A stretch of DNA of 64,000 nt from Clostridia bacterium (GTDB lineage Bacteria > Bacillota > Clostridia > Oscillospirales > CAG-382): positions 1 through 64,000 of the forward strand of contig JAFTIR010000004.1 of assembly GCA_017456765.1 (NCBI GenBank). Reading direction: 5' to 3'. How positions within the stretch are numbered: position 1 is the stretch's first letter; each line of letters starts with the position of its first letter. Below, one piece after another: positions 26,131 to 36,945 of the stretch. Made by a program: the position numbers and the translations under genes. The notes under the pieces are model-generated. The model searched no databases. It worked only from the letters and a program-made list of their open reading frames with translations, and was not told where the DNA came from.

Positions 26131-26155
26131 ACACCATCCTGCCGTAAGGAGGCTT
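26131..26155 (+). repeat. CATC-TGCC hairpin repeat, copy 1
   Basis: ACACCATCCTGCC followed by GTAAGGAGGCTT; related copies lie at 60675-60702 and, inverted, at 33511-33535. Confidence 0.5.
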
Positions 26156-26274
26156 ATTTTGAACGATTAGTGGGAAGAAAACAAGAGTTTTCTAAAACCA
26201 TATATTATCTCATATTTCACATAAATTATACAAAATAAATTCCAAAGTGTCAACACAAAACGCACTGTTTTTTC

Positions 26275-26330
26275 TTGACAATCAGATAATTTTATGCTAT
26301 ACTCGTATAGCAATATGAAAATGATTTTCA
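26275..26330 (+). promoter_or_regulatory. Promoter and Fur/Zur-like box of the metal ABC operon
   Basis: TTGACA (26275-26280), 17-bp spacer, TATACT (26298-26303) with an extended TG. An inverted repeat GCTATA-N4-TATAGC (26296-26311) covers the -10 and start site. At 26316-26330 lies the 7-1-7 palindrome TGAAAATGATTTTCA, of the Fur/Zur/PerR box type. The position, just after +1, fits repression by a metal-loaded Fur-family protein. Confidence 0.8.
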
Positions 26331-26352
26331 ATTTCGTTTTATGTGAGGTTGT

Positions 26353-27285
26353 ATGAAAAGACTATTTTTACTTGTTTTAAGTATAATTCTTGTTTTTTCT
26401 CTTGTCGGTTGCGGCAAAGAAAAAGCAGAAAACGACGGCGTAATTTCAATCGTAGTGACAGCATTCCCCCATTATGATTTTGCAAGACAGTTGACATATG
26501 GGGTAGATAATGTTGATATTAAAATGCTTATTTCCCCCGGAAGCGAGGTTCACTCCTATGAACCCACACCATCGGACATTCTGGCAATTTCAAGCTGTGA
26601 TTTGTTCATCTATACAGGCGGAGAAAGTGACACATGGGCAAAAAACATCCTCAAATCCTCGGACAACAAGGCCATGAAAGTCATTTCCTTTATGGACATC
26701 TGCACTCCCGACGGTCTTGCAGCCGATGAACACGCCGACCACGACCATAATCACCAATATGACGAACACGTATGGACACTTCCGCTGTTTTCCGAGGCAA
26801 TATGCAAGGAAATCGAAAGAGTGCTTTGCGAGATTGACAAAAAGAATACAGACAAATATAGCCAAAATCTCACTTCTTACCTTGAAAAGCTATCCGAACT
26901 TGACACAGAATTTTCCGACATTATGGAAAACGCAAAGCGCGACTCCATAATTGTAGCCGACAGATTTCCTTTTTATCACCTTGCAACCCACTATAAGATA
27001 AAGTATAGTTCGGCATATTCCGGCTGTTCTTCAAGCACAGAGCCGAGTGCTTCTGTTATTTCTTCCCTCTCGGAAAAGGTAAAGCAAGAACAAATCCCGT
27101 ATGTCTTTACCATTGAATTTTCAAACGGTAAAATAGCAAAAAGCGTAACCGAGGGAACAGATGTAAAAACCCTCACCCTCCACTCCTGTCACAATGTTTC
27201 GGCAGAGGATTTTGACGGCGGCATCACCTATTACGACCTTATGAAGCAAAACGCAGTGAATTTAAGAAAGGCTTTATGTGAATAA
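26353..27285 (+). CDS. znuA: Metal ABC transporter substrate-binding lipoprotein (ZnuA-like)
   Basis: 310 residues, cluster A-I (TroA/ZnuA) family. Lipobox LVGC with Cys20, VVTAFPHYDFARQL, SPGSEVHSYEPTPSD with His67, then a His-rich loop (residues 117-129, DEHADHDHNHQYDEH) of the kind seen in zinc-specific ZnuA, and a later YHLATHY. It captures divalent metal, most likely zinc, outside the membrane. First gene of znuA-znuC-znuB under a Fur/Zur-like box. Manganese cannot be ruled out, but the His loop favours zinc. Confidence 0.88.
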   Translation: MKRLFLLVLSIILVFSLVGCGKEKAENDGVISIVVTAFPHYDFARQLTYGVDNVDIKMLISPGSEVHSYEPTPSDILAISSCDLFIYTGGESDTWAKNILKSSDNKAMKVISFMDICTPDGLAADEHADHDHNHQYDEHVWTLPLFSEAICKEIERVLCEIDKKNTDKYSQNLTSYLEKLSELDTEFSDIMENAKRDSIIVADRFPFYHLATHYKIKYSSAYSGCSSSTEPSASVISSLSEKVKQEQIPYVFTIEFSNGKIAKSVTEGTDVKTLTLHSCHNVSAEDFDGGITYYDLMKQNAVNLRKALCE

Positions 27286-27997
27286 AATGGCACTTATTGA
27301 AGCAAAAAACGTATGTCTCGGCTATGACGGAAAAGACGTTGTAACAGGACTTGACTTTGAGGTACAAAAGGGCGATTATCTCTGCGTTGTGGGAGAAAAC
27401 GGTTCGGGAAAATCCACCCTTATAAAGGCTCTTCTGGGACTAAAAAAATGCTCCTCGGGTCATCTTCATTTTCTCGACGGCTTAAAGCAGGACCAGATAG
27501 GTTATCTTCCCCAGCAAACAGTGTCTCAAAAGGACTTTCCCGCCTCGGTTTTCGAGGTCGTTCTTACGGGCACGCTCGGCAAAAAAAAGCTTTTCGGCTT
27601 CTATACAAAAGATGACAAAAGAGCCGCCCTTGACAACATGGCAATACTCGGAATTACAGAGCTAAAAAACGAATGCTACCGCACACTTTCGGGCGGTCAG
27701 CAGCAAAGAGTCCTTCTTGCAAGGGCGCTTTGTGCCACAAGAGAGCTTTTGCTCCTCGATGAACCCTCCACGGGACTTGACCCGGTTGCAACCGAGGAAA
27801 TGTACGAGCTTTTGTATCACCTTAACCGCAACCACGGCATTACAATTATCATGGTTTCCCACGATATAAGAGCATCGCTGAGGTATTCAACACATATGCT
27901 TCACCTGCGAGGAAGCCAACTGTTCTTCGGGAAAACAAAAGACTATCTCTCATCCGAGGCAGGCAGAATCTTTGCGGGAGGTGAAAGCAATGCTTGA
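27278..27997 (+). CDS. znuC: Metal ABC transporter ATP-binding protein (ZnuC-like)
   Basis: 239 residues. Walker A GENGSGKST (about residues 38-46), Q-loop LPQQ, signature LSGGQQQR, Walker B LLLLDEPSTGLDP and the H-loop in IIMVSHD. It powers the ZnuB permease. GTG 27278 is placed 6 bases behind AAAGG and overlaps the znuA stop by 8 bp; ATG 27287 is the alternative. The tight overlap indicates translational coupling. Confidence 0.9.
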   Translation: MNKMALIEAKNVCLGYDGKDVVTGLDFEVQKGDYLCVVGENGSGKSTLIKALLGLKKCSSGHLHFLDGLKQDQIGYLPQQTVSQKDFPASVFEVVLTGTLGKKKLFGFYTKDDKRAALDNMAILGITELKNECYRTLSGGQQQRVLLARALCATRELLLLDEPSTGLDPVATEEMYELLYHLNRNHGITIIMVSHDIRASLRYSTHMLHLRGSQLFFGKTKDYLSSEAGRIFAGGESNA

Positions 27998-28808
27998 CAC
28001 TCTCATTCTCGTTTTTTCGCAGGGCTTTATGCAAAGAGCCGTCCTTGGCGGCATTGTAATATCCCTGTGCGCTTCTCTTCTCGGCGTAAGCCTTGTACTT
28101 AAACGCTATTCCATGATTGGCGACGGACTTTCGCATGTGGGCTTTGGTGCGGTGGTTGTTGCAACCGCCCTCGGCTTTGCGCCGCTCGCTGTTGCAATTC
28201 CGGTTGTTGTAATTGCGGCGTTTTTGCTGCTAAGGCTCGGAGAAAGCAGTGAAATAAAAGGAGATGCGGCAGTAGCCCTTGTTTCAACAGGTTCTCTTGC
28301 CGTAGGCGTAACAGCCTCCTCCCTTTCGGGCGGCATGAATCAGGATTTCAACAGCTATATGTTCGGTACAATCCTCGGTCTTTCCGAGTCGGATGTGGTC
28401 TTGAGCATTGCCGTTTCAATACCCGTTCTTATACTCTTTATACTGTTTTACAATAAGATTTTTGCCGTAACCTTTGACGAAAACTTTTCAAAGGCAACGG
28501 GCGTAAAGGTAGAGCTTTACAATGCACTTGTGGCTGTGCTTACGGCAATAATAATCGTCCTTGGCATGAGGCTTATGGGGGCGCTTCTCATTTCAAGCCT
28601 TGTAATTTTCCCCTCTCTTACCTCAATGCGTGTATGCAGAACCTTTAAGGGTGTTGTGATTTGCTCCGCTCTTGTGTCGGTGATGTGCTTTCTGGTCGGA
28701 ATATGCCTGTCCGTTCTCTATGATTTGCCGACGGGAGCAAGCATTGTTCTTGCAAATATTGTTGTATTTTTCATCTTTTGGATTTGCGGAAAAATCAAGA
28801 ATAGATAG
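27990..28808 (+). CDS. znuB: Metal ABC transporter permease (ZnuB-like)
   Basis: 272 residues from ATG 27990, which lies 6 bases behind GGGAGGTG and overlaps the znuC end by 8 bp; the in-frame TTG at 27972 lies upstream of that site and is not used. About 8 membrane spans in the ABC-3 family pattern: SLLGVSLVLKRYSMIGDGLSHVGFG, GSLAVGVTASSLSGG and GMRLMGALLISSLVIFPSLTSMR. It forms the membrane channel of the metal importer. Confidence 0.9.
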   Translation: MLDTLILVFSQGFMQRAVLGGIVISLCASLLGVSLVLKRYSMIGDGLSHVGFGAVVVATALGFAPLAVAIPVVVIAAFLLLRLGESSEIKGDAAVALVSTGSLAVGVTASSLSGGMNQDFNSYMFGTILGLSESDVVLSIAVSIPVLILFILFYNKIFAVTFDENFSKATGVKVELYNALVAVLTAIIIVLGMRLMGALLISSLVIFPSLTSMRVCRTFKGVVICSALVSVMCFLVGICLSVLYDLPTGASIVLANIVVFFIFWICGKIKNR

Positions 28809-28814
28809 AAATAA

Positions 28815-28842
28815 TCCCATACCGCGAAGTATGGGACATTTT
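28815..28842 (+). terminator. Terminator of the znuACB operon
   Basis: TCCCATAC/GTATGGGA stem (28815-28836) followed by a T-rich tract. Confidence 0.8.
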
Positions 28843-28882
28843 TTAGTTAAAAAAATGTTTACTTTGAATTTTAACTATCCTG

Positions 28883-28911
28883 TTGACTTTGCCCTGACAA
28901 TATAATATAAA
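28883..28911 (+). promoter_or_regulatory. Promoter of the activase operon
   Basis: TTGACT (28883-28888), 17-bp spacer and TATAAA (28906-28911), 60 bp before the start codon. Confidence 0.7.
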
Positions 28912-28970
28912 TAGGTAGAAAACATTCCACGTTTCGACAGATTATCTGTGTTTAGTACGGAGGAAAAATA

Positions 28971-31958
28971 ATGACAAATACGACAGAATTTATTTCAAAA
29001 ACAGGTGAAAATTTTATAAAACTAGGCATTGACATAGGCTCAACCACGGCAAAGATTGTCGTAATTGACGGCGATAAGCCTCTGTTTGAAAAGTACGAAA
29101 GACACTTTTCAATGGTGCGTGCAAAAACTCTTGAGCTTATCAAGGAAGCACGCCCCTATCTTGAGGGAAGGCCCATAAAGGCGGCAATTTCGGGTTCGGC
29201 AGGTCTCGGTCTTGCCGAAGAAGCAGACATTCCCTTTGTGCAGGAGGTTTTTGCGACGGCTGAAATGGCAAAGAACATTGCCCCCGACGTAAATGTCGTA
29301 ATCGAGCTTGGCGGAGAGGATGCCAAAATCATCTTCTTTGACGGAGGAATAGACCAGAGAATGAACGGCACATGTGCCGGCGGTACAGGTGCATTCATTG
29401 ACCAGATGGCAACACTTTTAGACGTTTCTCCCGACGAGCTTGACGACCTTTCTTTAGATTGCCACAAGATTTATCCCATTGCCTCGCGTTGCGGCGTTTT
29501 TGCAAAAACAGACATCCAGCCGCTTCTCAATCAGGGTGCAAGAAAAGAGGACATTGCGGCAAGCATTTATCAGTCGGTGGTAAACCAGACTATTGCAGGT
29601 CTTGCACAGGGAAGAAAAATCGACGGCAAGGTCATGTTCTTGGGTGGTCCAATCAGCTTTAACAGAGGACTTAAAAAACGTTTTGTGGAAACCCTCGCTC
29701 TTTCCGAAGAAAACGCCGTGTTTCCGCCCTTTGCAAAGGTTTCAGTCGCTCTCGGTGCATCAATTTATGCCTCAAAGCAGGACGCAAGTTTTACTTATGA
29801 CGAACTTTGCTCGCGCATTGAAAAGGCTCAGAATACCTCGGGAAATGTCCAGACACTTGCGCCACTCTTTGAAACAAAGGACGAATATATAGAGTTTTCC
29901 GACAGACACAAAAAGGCATCTGTCGAAATGGGAAACATTGACACATACTGCGGAAGAGCATATCTCGGCATTGACTGCGGAAGCACAACGACAAAACTTG
30001 TGCTTATAGACGAGAACTGTAACATTCTTTACTCCTTCTACGACTCCAACAAGGGAGAACCCGTCGAAATTGTACGGGAACAGCTCAGTAAACTTTACCG
30101 ACTTCTCTCGGACAGAATAAAGATATGCGGCTCTGCCGTAACAGGCTACGGAGAAGAGCTAATAAAACACGCCTTTTCCATAGATTTCGGCATTGTCGAA
30201 ACCATGGCGCACTTTGGTGCGGCAAGGCATTTCCAGCCGAACGTCGATTTTATTCTTGACATCGGCGGGCAGGACATAAAGTGCTTCAAGGTTAGAAACA
30301 ATTCCATTGATTCAATCATGCTTAACGAAGCATGCTCATCAGGCTGCGGCTCATTCCTTGAAACCTTTGCAAAGAGTCTCGGATATTCCATTTCCGACTT
30401 TGCAAAAATGGCCCTCTTTGCCAAAAAGCCTGTTCAGCTCGGTACACGCTGTACCGTTTTCATGAACTCTTCGGTAAAGCAGGCGCAGAAGGACGGTGCA
30501 GACATTGCCGACATTTCGGCAGGTCTTTCGGTGAGTGTTGTAAAAAATGCGATTTACAAGGTAATAAGAGCAAATTCCGCCTCTGAGCTTGGAAGAAACA
30601 TTGTCGTTCAGGGCGGTACCTTCTACAACGACGCGGTGCTCAGAGCTTTTGAAAAGGAACTCGGACACAACGTAATCCGCCCCTCAATCGCAGGTCTTAT
30701 GGGCGCTTACGGTGCAGCCCTCTATGCCAAAGACAACATTTCAGGCAACTCCTCCACAATTTCACAAAAAGCCCTTGAGGAATTTACCCACACGGCAAAA
30801 AGTGCAACCTGTCACGGCTGTACAAACAACTGTTCTCTCACAGTAAACACCTTCTCCGACGGCAAAAAGCTGATTTCGGGAAATAAGTGCGAAAAGGGGC
30901 TTGGCGGCACACAGTCGGGTGAAAGCGCACCCAACGTTCACCAGTTCAAGAGGGACTATATTTTGTCTCTGCCGCAAAATGGGGCGGCAAAGAGAAGTGT
31001 CGGCTTTCCGCTTGCTCTGGGAATGTACGAGCTTGCTCCCTTCTGGCACGCAATTTTCACACAGCTCGGCTTTAATGTAATTCTTTCGGGAATGTCAAGT
31101 CGAAACATATACGCCCTCGGTCAGAACAGTATTCCCTCGGACACAGCCTGCTATCCTGCAAAAATCATGCACGGACACATACAAAAGCTGATAGATGAAA
31201 AGGTGGATGCAATATTCTACCCCTGTCTTACCTACAACTTTGACGAAAAGGCGGCGGACAACCACTTCAACTGTCCCGTTGTTGCCTACTATTCAGAGCT
31301 TTTACATTCAAATATGGACTCCTTGAGGCAAGTGGAATTTTTATATCCGTATCTTAACATAGAGAACGAAAAGGAGCTGTCCCGCGGACTTTACGAGTAC
31401 CTCTCTCCAAAATATCCCGACATAACAAAGGGTGATATTAAAAAGGCGGTAAAGTGCGGATATGAGGCACACAAAAATTACATGGGTGCTGTCGAGCTTG
31501 AAGCAGCAAAAGCAATAGAATTTGCAAGAAAGCACAAAAGAAGAATACTCGTGCTTGCAGGCCGTCCTTACAACATTGACATGGAAACGGGACACGGCAT
31601 TGACAAATTATGCGAAATGCTGGGCTTTGTGGTTGTGAGCGAAGACGGAGTATGGAAAATGGCAAAGGAAAAACCAAAAATCAACGTTCTAAACCAATGG
31701 ACATACCACTCAAGGCTCTACAATGCGGCAAGATTTGTATGCGAAAACGAGGATGCAGAACTTTGTCAGCTTGTATACTTCGGCTGCGGTGTTGATGCAG
31801 TTACCACCGACGAAACACGCGACATTTTAGAGGACAGCGGGAAGCTGTATACACAGATAAAAATTGACGAAATCACAAACATGGGCGCCGTAAAAATAAG
31901 ACTTCGTAGTCTTATCGGTGCGCTGGAGGAAAGGGGAAACTCTCATGAGCAAAAGTAA
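28971..31958 (+). CDS. Acyl-CoA dehydratase activase, double ATPase plus DUF2229
   Basis: 995 residues. Two BadF/BadG/HgdC-type ATPase domains of the Hsp70-actin fold: first GIDIGSTTAKIVVIDG with the Fe-S cluster Cys in GTCAGGTGAF and SRCGVF, second GIDCGSTTTKLVLIDE with NEACSSGCGSF and GTRCTVF. A DUF2229 region follows with a Cys-rich CHGCTNNCSL motif. HgdC-type activases use a [4Fe-4S] cluster and ATP to inject one electron into 2-hydroxyacyl-CoA dehydratases. In this long architecture the true client is not established. It is followed, with a 14-bp overlap, by a dehydratase-like protein; in some species the two are one fused polypeptide. Start ATG 28971 behind GGAGG. Confidence 0.88.
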   Translation: MTNTTEFISKTGENFIKLGIDIGSTTAKIVVIDGDKPLFEKYERHFSMVRAKTLELIKEARPYLEGRPIKAAISGSAGLGLAEEADIPFVQEVFATAEMAKNIAPDVNVVIELGGEDAKIIFFDGGIDQRMNGTCAGGTGAFIDQMATLLDVSPDELDDLSLDCHKIYPIASRCGVFAKTDIQPLLNQGARKEDIAASIYQSVVNQTIAGLAQGRKIDGKVMFLGGPISFNRGLKKRFVETLALSEENAVFPPFAKVSVALGASIYASKQDASFTYDELCSRIEKAQNTSGNVQTLAPLFETKDEYIEFSDRHKKASVEMGNIDTYCGRAYLGIDCGSTTTKLVLIDENCNILYSFYDSNKGEPVEIVREQLSKLYRLLSDRIKICGSAVTGYGEELIKHAFSIDFGIVETMAHFGAARHFQPNVDFILDIGGQDIKCFKVRNNSIDSIMLNEACSSGCGSFLETFAKSLGYSISDFAKMALFAKKPVQLGTRCTVFMNSSVKQAQKDGADIADISAGLSVSVVKNAIYKVIRANSASELGRNIVVQGGTFYNDAVLRAFEKELGHNVIRPSIAGLMGAYGAALYAKDNISGNSSTISQKALEEFTHTAKSATCHGCTNNCSLTVNTFSDGKKLISGNKCEKGLGGTQSGESAPNVHQFKRDYILSLPQNGAAKRSVGFPLALGMYELAPFWHAIFTQLGFNVILSGMSSRNIYALGQNSIPSDTACYPAKIMHGHIQKLIDEKVDAIFYPCLTYNFDEKAADNHFNCPVVAYYSELLHSNMDSLRQVEFLYPYLNIENEKELSRGLYEYLSPKYPDITKGDIKKAVKCGYEAHKNYMGAVELEAAKAIEFARKHKRRILVLAGRPYNIDMETGHGIDKLCEMLGFVVVSEDGVWKMAKEKPKINVLNQWTYHSRLYNAARFVCENEDAELCQLVYFGCGVDAVTTDETRDILEDSGKLYTQIKIDEITNMGAVKIRLRSLIGALEERGNSHEQK

Positions 31959-33222
31959 ATACATAAGAAAATACCCCGTTTTCACCGAGGAAATGAAAAA
32001 GGATTACACAATCCTCATTCCCACCATGCTTCCCCGTCATTTCAAAATAATGATAGGAATTATGAAGTCCTACGGCTACAATGCGGTACTGCTTGAAAAT
32101 ATGGGACCCGACGTTATAACTCAGGGGCTCAAATATGTCCACAACGACACCTGCTACCCTGCACAGCTTGTCATAGGTCAGATGCTTGATGCTCTTGAGA
32201 GCGGAAAGTACGACAAGCACAAGGTTGCCCTCATGATAACCCAGACAGGCGGCGGCTGCAGAGCATCAAACTACATACACCTTTTGCGTAAGGCACTTGA
32301 AAAGGCAGGCTATGGTTACATTCCTGTAATCTCCCTCAACTTCTCGGGACTTGAAAAGGAAGGTGCTTTCAAGCTGACGGTTCCCCTTGTACACAGACTT
32401 CTCTATGCAATCTGCTACGGGGATTTGATGATGAATCTTGTGAATCAGACAAAGCCATATGAAAAGAACATCGGGGATGCCGAAGCACTTGCCGATGCCT
32501 GGACGGAAAGGCTGACAAGCGAAATGGCACAAGGCAAGGTGTCAAGAAAGCTCGCAAAGCAAAACTATGCAAAGATAATAGAGGATTTTGCGAAAATTCC
32601 AAAGCAAGGCGTGCCAAAGCCAAAGGTCGGCATTGTCGGGGAAATTTTTGTAAAATTTTCACCTCTCGGAAACAACAACTTAGAGGATTTTCTCGTATCA
32701 GAGGGTGCTGAGGTTGTGGTGCCGGGGCTTTTGGATTTCTGTCTTTATGTTGTTTACAACGGTGTTCTTGACAGAAAGCTGTACGGCAGAAACAGAAAAT
32801 CCGCAATCATCTACAGTATGCTCATTAAATTTTTCCAGAGCTACCAGATGGATTTGATAAAGGCAATCGAAAACGAGGGTTCATTCAATGCTCCCATGCC
32901 CTTTGCAAAGGTTCCGCCTCTCACAGAAGGAATTATCGGAATGGGTGTAAAGATGGGTGAAGGTTGGCTTCTTACGGCTGAAATGATTGAGCTTATACAC
33001 GAGGGGGCAAAGAACATTGTCTGCACACAGCCCTTCGGCTGTCTTCCCAATCACATTGTTGGCAAGGGCATGATGAAGCCGATTAAGGAACGGTATCCCG
33101 ATGCAAACATTGTGGCAATCGACTACGATTCGGGCGCTACGAAAATCAATCAGGAAAACAGAATAAAGCTCATGCTTTCTACTGCGGTTATGTCGCAGGA
33201 CAAGCGTCCGATGTTTAAGTAA
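31945..33222 (+). CDS. 2-hydroxyacyl-CoA dehydratase-like protein
   Basis: 425 residues from ATG 31945 (MSKSKYIRKYP), which has GGAGGAAAGGGG upstream; an in-frame codon at 31918 lies inside the previous gene and was rejected. It shows CYPAQLVIGQ, QTGGGCRASNYIHLLRKAL and CTQPFGCLPNHIVGKG, with Cys positions shared with HgdB/FldC-like dehydratase subunits that hold a [4Fe-4S] cluster. It overlaps the activase by 14 bp, so the two are coupled. A real HgdAB-type enzyme needs two such subunits and only one is present, so its reaction is unknown. Confidence 0.8.
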   Translation: MSKSKYIRKYPVFTEEMKKDYTILIPTMLPRHFKIMIGIMKSYGYNAVLLENMGPDVITQGLKYVHNDTCYPAQLVIGQMLDALESGKYDKHKVALMITQTGGGCRASNYIHLLRKALEKAGYGYIPVISLNFSGLEKEGAFKLTVPLVHRLLYAICYGDLMMNLVNQTKPYEKNIGDAEALADAWTERLTSEMAQGKVSRKLAKQNYAKIIEDFAKIPKQGVPKPKVGIVGEIFVKFSPLGNNNLEDFLVSEGAEVVVPGLLDFCLYVVYNGVLDRKLYGRNRKSAIIYSMLIKFFQSYQMDLIKAIENEGSFNAPMPFAKVPPLTEGIIGMGVKMGEGWLLTAEMIELIHEGAKNIVCTQPFGCLPNHIVGKGMMKPIKERYPDANIVAIDYDSGATKINQENRIKLMLSTAVMSQDKRPMFK

Positions 33223-33312
33223 AAAGCGGGCTTTCGGGGATTTTTTCCGGAGGCCTTTTTCTTTTTTCGACAAAAACAAAAGGGGTTCCGCACTCTGCGG
33301 AGTGCGTTTTTC

Positions 33313-33456
33313 GTTACTTTGGAAGAGTTTCGCCCTCTGCGGAGGACGACTTTCTTTTGTCCCGCGACAAAAGAAAGCAAAAACGCTCCACTCATGTGCC
33401 GAATACTCCGCTTCGCTCCGTAGCATTCGACACGAGCCGTGGCGGCTCTTTTTTGT
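33313..33456 (+). repeat. Modular palindromic intergenic element, copy 1
   Basis: It begins at GTTACTTTGG and holds in order CCTC-TGC-GGAGG, 12-bp CTTTCTTTTGTC/GACAAAAGAAAG arms (33350-33361 and 33366-33377), a block with CGAATACTCCGCTTCG and ATTCG, and GAGCCG-TGG-CGGCTC (33434-33448) followed by T6. The last hairpin is a good terminator for the operon ending at 33222. Copies 2 and 3 are near 60.4 and 60.8 kb. Confidence 0.75.
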
Positions 33457-33736
33457 TACTCAACACAGTAGAGAGGAAATTCTTGTTTTATCCTCACTAA
33501 CTTACCAAGACAAGCCTGCCTTGTGGCAGGATGGCGGGCATGGTTCGCAATAAACAAGCTTTCGTGGTCGCCAACTAATGAAAGCAAAAAACGCAATAGC
33601 GGTTTGAGTAAATTTAGGGTACTACTGCGTCCCTTTAACGACTGCAATGTACGCTTATTTGTCGCTCTGCGAATATACGAGGAGCGAAGCGACGAGCGGA
33701 ACCCCTAACACCATAAAAATGCTGTCCTCAGAGAAC
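33457..33736. other. Gene-free stretch upstream of the beta-galactosidase promoter
   Basis: No ORF with family support. It holds an inverted copy of the CATC-TGCC hairpin (33511-33535) and a block near 33665-33705 with AGGAGCGAAGCGACGAGCGG, related to the TTCGCTCC part of the modular element. Confidence 0.5.
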
Positions 33737-36888
<3,152 letters not shown>

Positions 36889-36890
<2 letters not shown>

Positions 36891-36916
36891 ATTAGGAATT
36901 AGGAATTAGGAATTAA
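36889..36916. repeat. AATTAGG short tandem repeat
   Basis: Four units of a 7-bp AATTAGG-like repeat sit between the lacZ stop and the rhamnosidase gene. Shorter versions occur near 4275, 16710 and 62415. Confidence 0.6.
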
Positions 36917-36945
36917 AAACACCTTAAATAAAAGGAGAAAAAATC

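Noticed and set aside
32881..33426. 181-codon minus-strand frame across the end of the dehydratase gene and repeat element
   Set aside because: It runs through the terminator and palindromic repeat and has no ribosome binding site or domain.
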